From the NCBI GenBank assembly GCA_945877045.1, contig CAMCQW010000077.1, positions 1-8,170 on the forward strand: DNA of 8,170 nt, given 5' to 3'. Below are positions 5,412-8,170 of this stretch, in pieces (the first letter of the stretch is position 1; every line of letters starts with the position of its first letter). The notes beneath the pieces are model-generated. The model searched no databases. It was not told where the DNA came from and was given only the letters and a program-made list of their open reading frames with translations. Source of the DNA: Chryseobacterium gleum (lineage in GTDB: Bacteria; Bacteroidota; Bacteroidia; Flavobacteriales_D; Crocinitomicaceae). The translations under genes and the position numbers were made by a program.

Positions 5412-7220
5412 ATGAAAAGCACTAGTGAACATCTCGAATATATTAATAGTATGCCTGAGAAGCCAGGCGTGTATAAATACTTTTCAATAAATGAAAAGAT
5501 CCTATACGTTGGAAAAGCAAAAAACCTAAAAAAGCGGGTTGGTTCCTATTTTAACAAAAACATCGTTGATGCCAAAACACGAATACTTGTAAAGCAAATA
5601 TTTCGAATTGAATACCTTATTGTTGATACGGAATTAGATGCATTATTATTGGAGAACAACCTCATCAAAACCTATCAGCCGAAATATAATATTCTACTTA
5701 AGGATGATAAGACATTCCCATGGATCGGAATAAAGAATGAAGCCTTTCCGAGAATAATTACAACGCGAAAAAAAATAGCAGATGGTACACAATACTTTGG
5801 GCCATATGCTAATGTAAAAATGATGAACACGCTCCTTACACTCATAAAAGAAACCTACACCCTACGGACATGTAATTATGAGTTAAGTAAGAAAAATATT
5901 GAGTCAAAAAAGTTTAATGTCTGCTTAGATTACCATATTGGGAAGTGCAAAGGCCCCTGTATTAATGAACAAAGCGAAAGTGAATACCAAGAAACCATCG
6001 ATCAAATAGAACAACTCTTGAAAGGGAAGACCTTTTCACTTATTCAATCCCTAAAAATTAAGATGAGAGTTGCTTCAGAGGCCTTACAATTTGAGAAAGC
6101 ACAGGAATATAAAAATATTATTTTTCAATTAGAAAAATACAAATCAAAATCCACGATTGCTTCTGGACAATTGTTTGATATCGATGTCTTGGGAGTGATA
6201 GAAGATGAAAAATCATTTTTTATTAACTACCTGGTTGTCGTGGAGGGAGCAATAATTCATGGGTTTTCAGCAGAAATAACAAAAAAATTGAACGAGTCAA
6301 AAGCAGATGTAATAGCGTATACGCTTCCAGAACTCCGTCTTCGATATGGAAGTAATAGTAAAGAGGTGATTTTATCAGAGTCAATAGCTATTTCCTTTGA
6401 AGATTTTATACTTACCATTCCATCGAGAGGGGATAAAAAACAATTGTTAGATCTGTCACTCAAAAACGCGACTTTTTATCGTTTAGACCAGCGCAAAAAA
6501 GAGCGATTACTTTCTCCAGAAAGAAATACAGAAAGAATCTTGGATCAACTGAAACGTGATTTTAAATTAACGATTCTGCCAACTCATATAGAATGTTTTG
6601 ACAATTCAAATTTACAAGGAACCAATGCGGTATCTGCCTGTGTTGTTTTTAAAAATGGGAAGCCAAGTAAAAAAGATTACCGTCATTTTTTAATAAAAAC
6701 GGTGGATGGCCCCGATGATTTCGCCTCCATGCGAGAAGTGGTTTACAGGCGATATAAACGCATGCTAACCGAAAAAGAGTCGTTACCAAACTTAATTGTT
6801 ATTGATGGCGGAAAAGGGCAGCTTAGCGCCGCAATGGAGTCAATTGATGAATTAGGATTAAGAGGACAAATTACCGTAATTGGCATTGCTAAAAAACTGG
6901 AAGAGATCTTTTTCCCTGGTGATAGTTACCCTTTATACATAGATAAAAAATCGGAAAGCTTAAAAGTGATACAACACCTGCGGAATGAAGCGCACCGTTT
7001 TGGGATAACACATCACAGAAACTTAAGGAGTAAAAATAGCATCACCTCATCCTTAATAAGTATTCCAGGGATTGGAGAAATGACAATGGAAAAACTCTTT
7101 CAAAAATTTAAAACAGTGAAGGCCATGAAAGAAGCAAAAGAAATTGACATAGTATCTATAATAGGGAAATCTAAAACTACGGTACTTACTGCTTATTTTA
7201 AACAGGAAATTAACGAATAA
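5412..7220 (+). CDS. uvrC: Excinuclease ABC subunit C (UvrC)
   Basis: The dual-incision nuclease of bacterial nucleotide excision repair, which cuts both sides of a lesion delivered by UvrA/UvrB. I chose the ATG at 5412 (602 residues). An upstream TTG at 5376 is in frame but sits inside the terminator and adds an implausible hydrophobic leader. Domains in order: GIY-YIG nuclease (about 14-95) with KPGVYKYF, ILYVGKA, R42 and E81 (LLLENNLIK) for the 3' cut; a four-cysteine set C154, C171, C179 and C183, spaced like the proposed iron-sulfur ligands of UvrC; a UVR helix hairpin (about 207-241) for UvrB contact; an RNase H-like nuclease with D397 (ECFDNSN), D435/D436 (DGPDDF), D465 (VIDGGKGQ) and H528 (EAHRFG) for the 5' cut; and a C-terminal helix-hairpin-helix DNA-binding region (about 546-602, IPGIGEM). 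Length and motifs are normal. The gene stands alone, and its stop overlaps the convergent gene by 11 bp. Confidence 0.97.
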   Translation: MKSTSEHLEYINSMPEKPGVYKYFSINEKILYVGKAKNLKKRVGSYFNKNIVDAKTRILVKQIFRIEYLIVDTELDALLLENNLIKTYQPKYNILLKDDKTFPWIGIKNEAFPRIITTRKKIADGTQYFGPYANVKMMNTLLTLIKETYTLRTCNYELSKKNIESKKFNVCLDYHIGKCKGPCINEQSESEYQETIDQIEQLLKGKTFSLIQSLKIKMRVASEALQFEKAQEYKNIIFQLEKYKSKSTIASGQLFDIDVLGVIEDEKSFFINYLVVVEGAIIHGFSAEITKKLNESKADVIAYTLPELRLRYGSNSKEVILSESIAISFEDFILTIPSRGDKKQLLDLSLKNATFYRLDQRKKERLLSPERNTERILDQLKRDFKLTILPTHIECFDNSNLQGTNAVSACVVFKNGKPSKKDYRHFLIKTVDGPDDFASMREVVYRRYKRMLTEKESLPNLIVIDGGKGQLSAAMESIDELGLRGQITVIGIAKKLEEIFFPGDSYPLYIDKKSESLKVIQHLRNEAHRFGITHHRNLRSKNSITSSLISIPGIGEMTMEKLFQKFKTVKAMKEAKEIDIVSIIGKSKTTVLTAYFKQEINE

Positions 7221-8170
7221 TAAAAGGAAGAGTAACAGACTTTCCTTCAGAAATTAATTGAATAAGGTAAGTACCTGCAGACAATTTCTGTGTGTCTAAC
7301 ACCAATAAGTTTTCTCCTTCAATGGCCATGATTGCATTTCCCTGTAAAAACTTTCCGGTTATATCTAACATTTTATAATGAATAGCAGTATTTAACTGAG
7401 CGTTAAACTGAACCGTGATTGCATCCTCAGCAGGATTGGGGAAAATTGAAACGCCATTAACAAGTCCCTCCATATCAGAAATAGTTGCAATTTGAACTAT
7501 TTCATCTGATGGACCTCCGGCATATAAATTAATGTCATCTAAATAGAAATTATTTCCTCCTTCTCCTTCAAATCGAAAACGCATTCTAAAATCTGAAGTG
7601 AAATAATTATTTGTCACATTCGGCATATGAACCGTTACCCAATCATCGTTTGAAGTTGGAGCCCAAGAACTTCCTGATGCATACGGAGATAATAGATTGC
7701 CGCTAATTGTTTTTCGCTGCGCCCAAGTATTCCCACAATTATTTGTAATGAAAACCTTCAAGTATTCGAAATCATCAACCGTTCTTTTTCGGTATGCATA
7801 GCGAAAACTCAAGGTCACAATGCCGCTATCTGGAATAATAGAGAGGTCAATTGGCGCACTAATTAATTCGTCAATATTGGAAGGAGCCTGATCAAAATTA
7901 CCCAATTTTGCACATTTAATTCCAGTATAAGCAGTATTATTGCCCAGCTCAAATTCATTATTATTATTTGGATTATATATTTCCCAGTTTGGCAAATTTG
8001 CAAGCGTCGTGTAGGATTCAAAACCTTCCCAAAAAGGAAGCGATGTTGCAGATGGTAAGACACGGATGTAATTAGTTTTCGTTTCAATGTCATTTGTAGT
8101 TCCATCGGTTGCAGTAAGCGTAACAGGATATAAGCCAGGTTGATTATACGTTACAATCGGATTAGCAATA
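7210..8170 (-). CDS. T9SS-exported protein, C-terminal part: PKD end, jelly-roll domain, sorting domain (5' end missing)
   Basis: The frame is open to the right edge, so the visible 319 residues are the C-terminus of a larger secreted protein. An in-frame TTG at 7995 is not a start, because homologous sequence continues upstream of it. Visible residues 1-38 are the end of a PKD domain (NPIVTYNQPGLYPVTLTATD, then TKTNYIRV). Next is a MAM/LamG-like beta-sandwich (about 45-220) beginning LPFWEGFES and including LSFRYAYRKR, VFITNNCGNTW and GNNFYLDDINLY. Last is a type A T9SS sorting domain beginning VSIFPNPAEDAITV, with ITGKFLQ, LSAGTYLIQL and a terminal PFIIR. The order PKD, jelly-roll, sorting domain, with this 'NCG.TW...NN.YLDDI' pattern, is common in Bacteroidota M43 (pappalysin-like) metalloproteases, so a protease is one possibility; no catalytic domain is visible to prove it. 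Its stop lies within the end of uvrC. Confidence 0.88.
   Translation of the reverse strand, partial: IANPIVTYNQPGLYPVTLTATDGTTNDIETKTNYIRVLPSATSLPFWEGFESYTTLANLPNWEIYNPNNNNEFELGNNTAYTGIKCAKLGNFDQAPSNIDELISAPIDLSIIPDSGIVTLSFRYAYRKRTVDDFEYLKVFITNNCGNTWAQRKTISGNLLSPYASGSSWAPTSNDDWVTVHMPNVTNNYFTSDFRMRFRFEGEGGNNFYLDDINLYAGGPSDEIVQIATISDMEGLVNGVSIFPNPAEDAITVQFNAQLNTAIHYKMLDITGKFLQGNAIMAIEGENLLVLDTQKLSAGTYLIQLISEGKSVTLPFIIR

Noticed and set aside
7993..7995. TTG start for the right-hand minus-strand gene
   Set aside because: The frame stays open to the window edge and encodes the end of a PKD domain, so the true start is outside.
7863..8105. 80-residue minus-strand reading frame
   Set aside because: Out-of-frame shadow of the T9SS protein with no recognisable features.

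Overview
The window looks like chromosomal DNA from a member of the Bacteroidota, most likely a Flavobacteriia/Sphingobacteriia-type lineage. Three things support this. Two encoded proteins end in type IX secretion (T9SS, Por) C-terminal sorting domains of the 'SIFPNP...' type. The best promoter matches the Bacteroidota consensus TTTG-N19-21-TAnnTTTG. The DNA is AT-rich and its start codons have little or no Shine-Dalgarno sequence. There are no tRNA or rRNA genes, CRISPR arrays, insertion sequences or phage genes, and no intergenic gap exceeds about 65 bp. It reads as a compact stretch of core genome with two secreted, lineage-specific proteins.

Layout, left to right. (1) 1-267, plus strand: 3' part of a short ribosome hibernation factor gene (HPF/RaiA), cut by the window edge. 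(2) 256-2138, minus strand: a tightly packed four-gene operon read right to left: riboflavin synthase (ribE), a MazG-like nucleotide pyrophosphohydrolase, a degenerate single-domain DEAD-box-like protein that has lost its ATPase motifs, and a small conserved Bacteroidota protein often auto-labelled 'glyoxalase'. A near-perfect promoter (TTTG-N20-TActTTTG) lies just upstream of ribE, with its -33 box inside the end of the next gene. (3) 2185-2871, minus strand: an OmpR/PhoB-family response regulator with no kinase gene beside it. (4) 2933-5347, plus strand, divergent from the regulator: a secreted lysyl-endopeptidase-like serine protease with PKD, GEVED and T9SS sorting domains, followed by a strong intrinsic terminator. 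(5) 5412-7220, plus strand: uvrC, the nucleotide excision repair endonuclease. (6) 7210-8170, minus strand: C-terminal part of a second T9SS-exported protein (end of a PKD domain, a jelly-roll domain and a sorting domain), open at the right edge.

How the parts relate. The ribE operon joins flavin synthesis and probable nucleotide-pool cleaning with two uncharacterised small proteins; the coupled stops and starts (TAACATG, ATGA) suggest one transcript. The response regulator and the protease share a 61-bp divergent promoter region, so co-regulation is possible but unproven. The two T9SS proteins carry clearly related PKD and sorting domains and probably travel the same export route. Both tail-to-tail junctions overlap by 11-12 bp, leaving no room for a terminator between the converging genes.

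I found no convincing new multi-gene system. The points most worth a second look are the ATPase-dead DEAD-box-like protein and the protease, which keeps the lysine-pocket Asp of Achromobacter protease I but appears to lack its activity-enhancing His.
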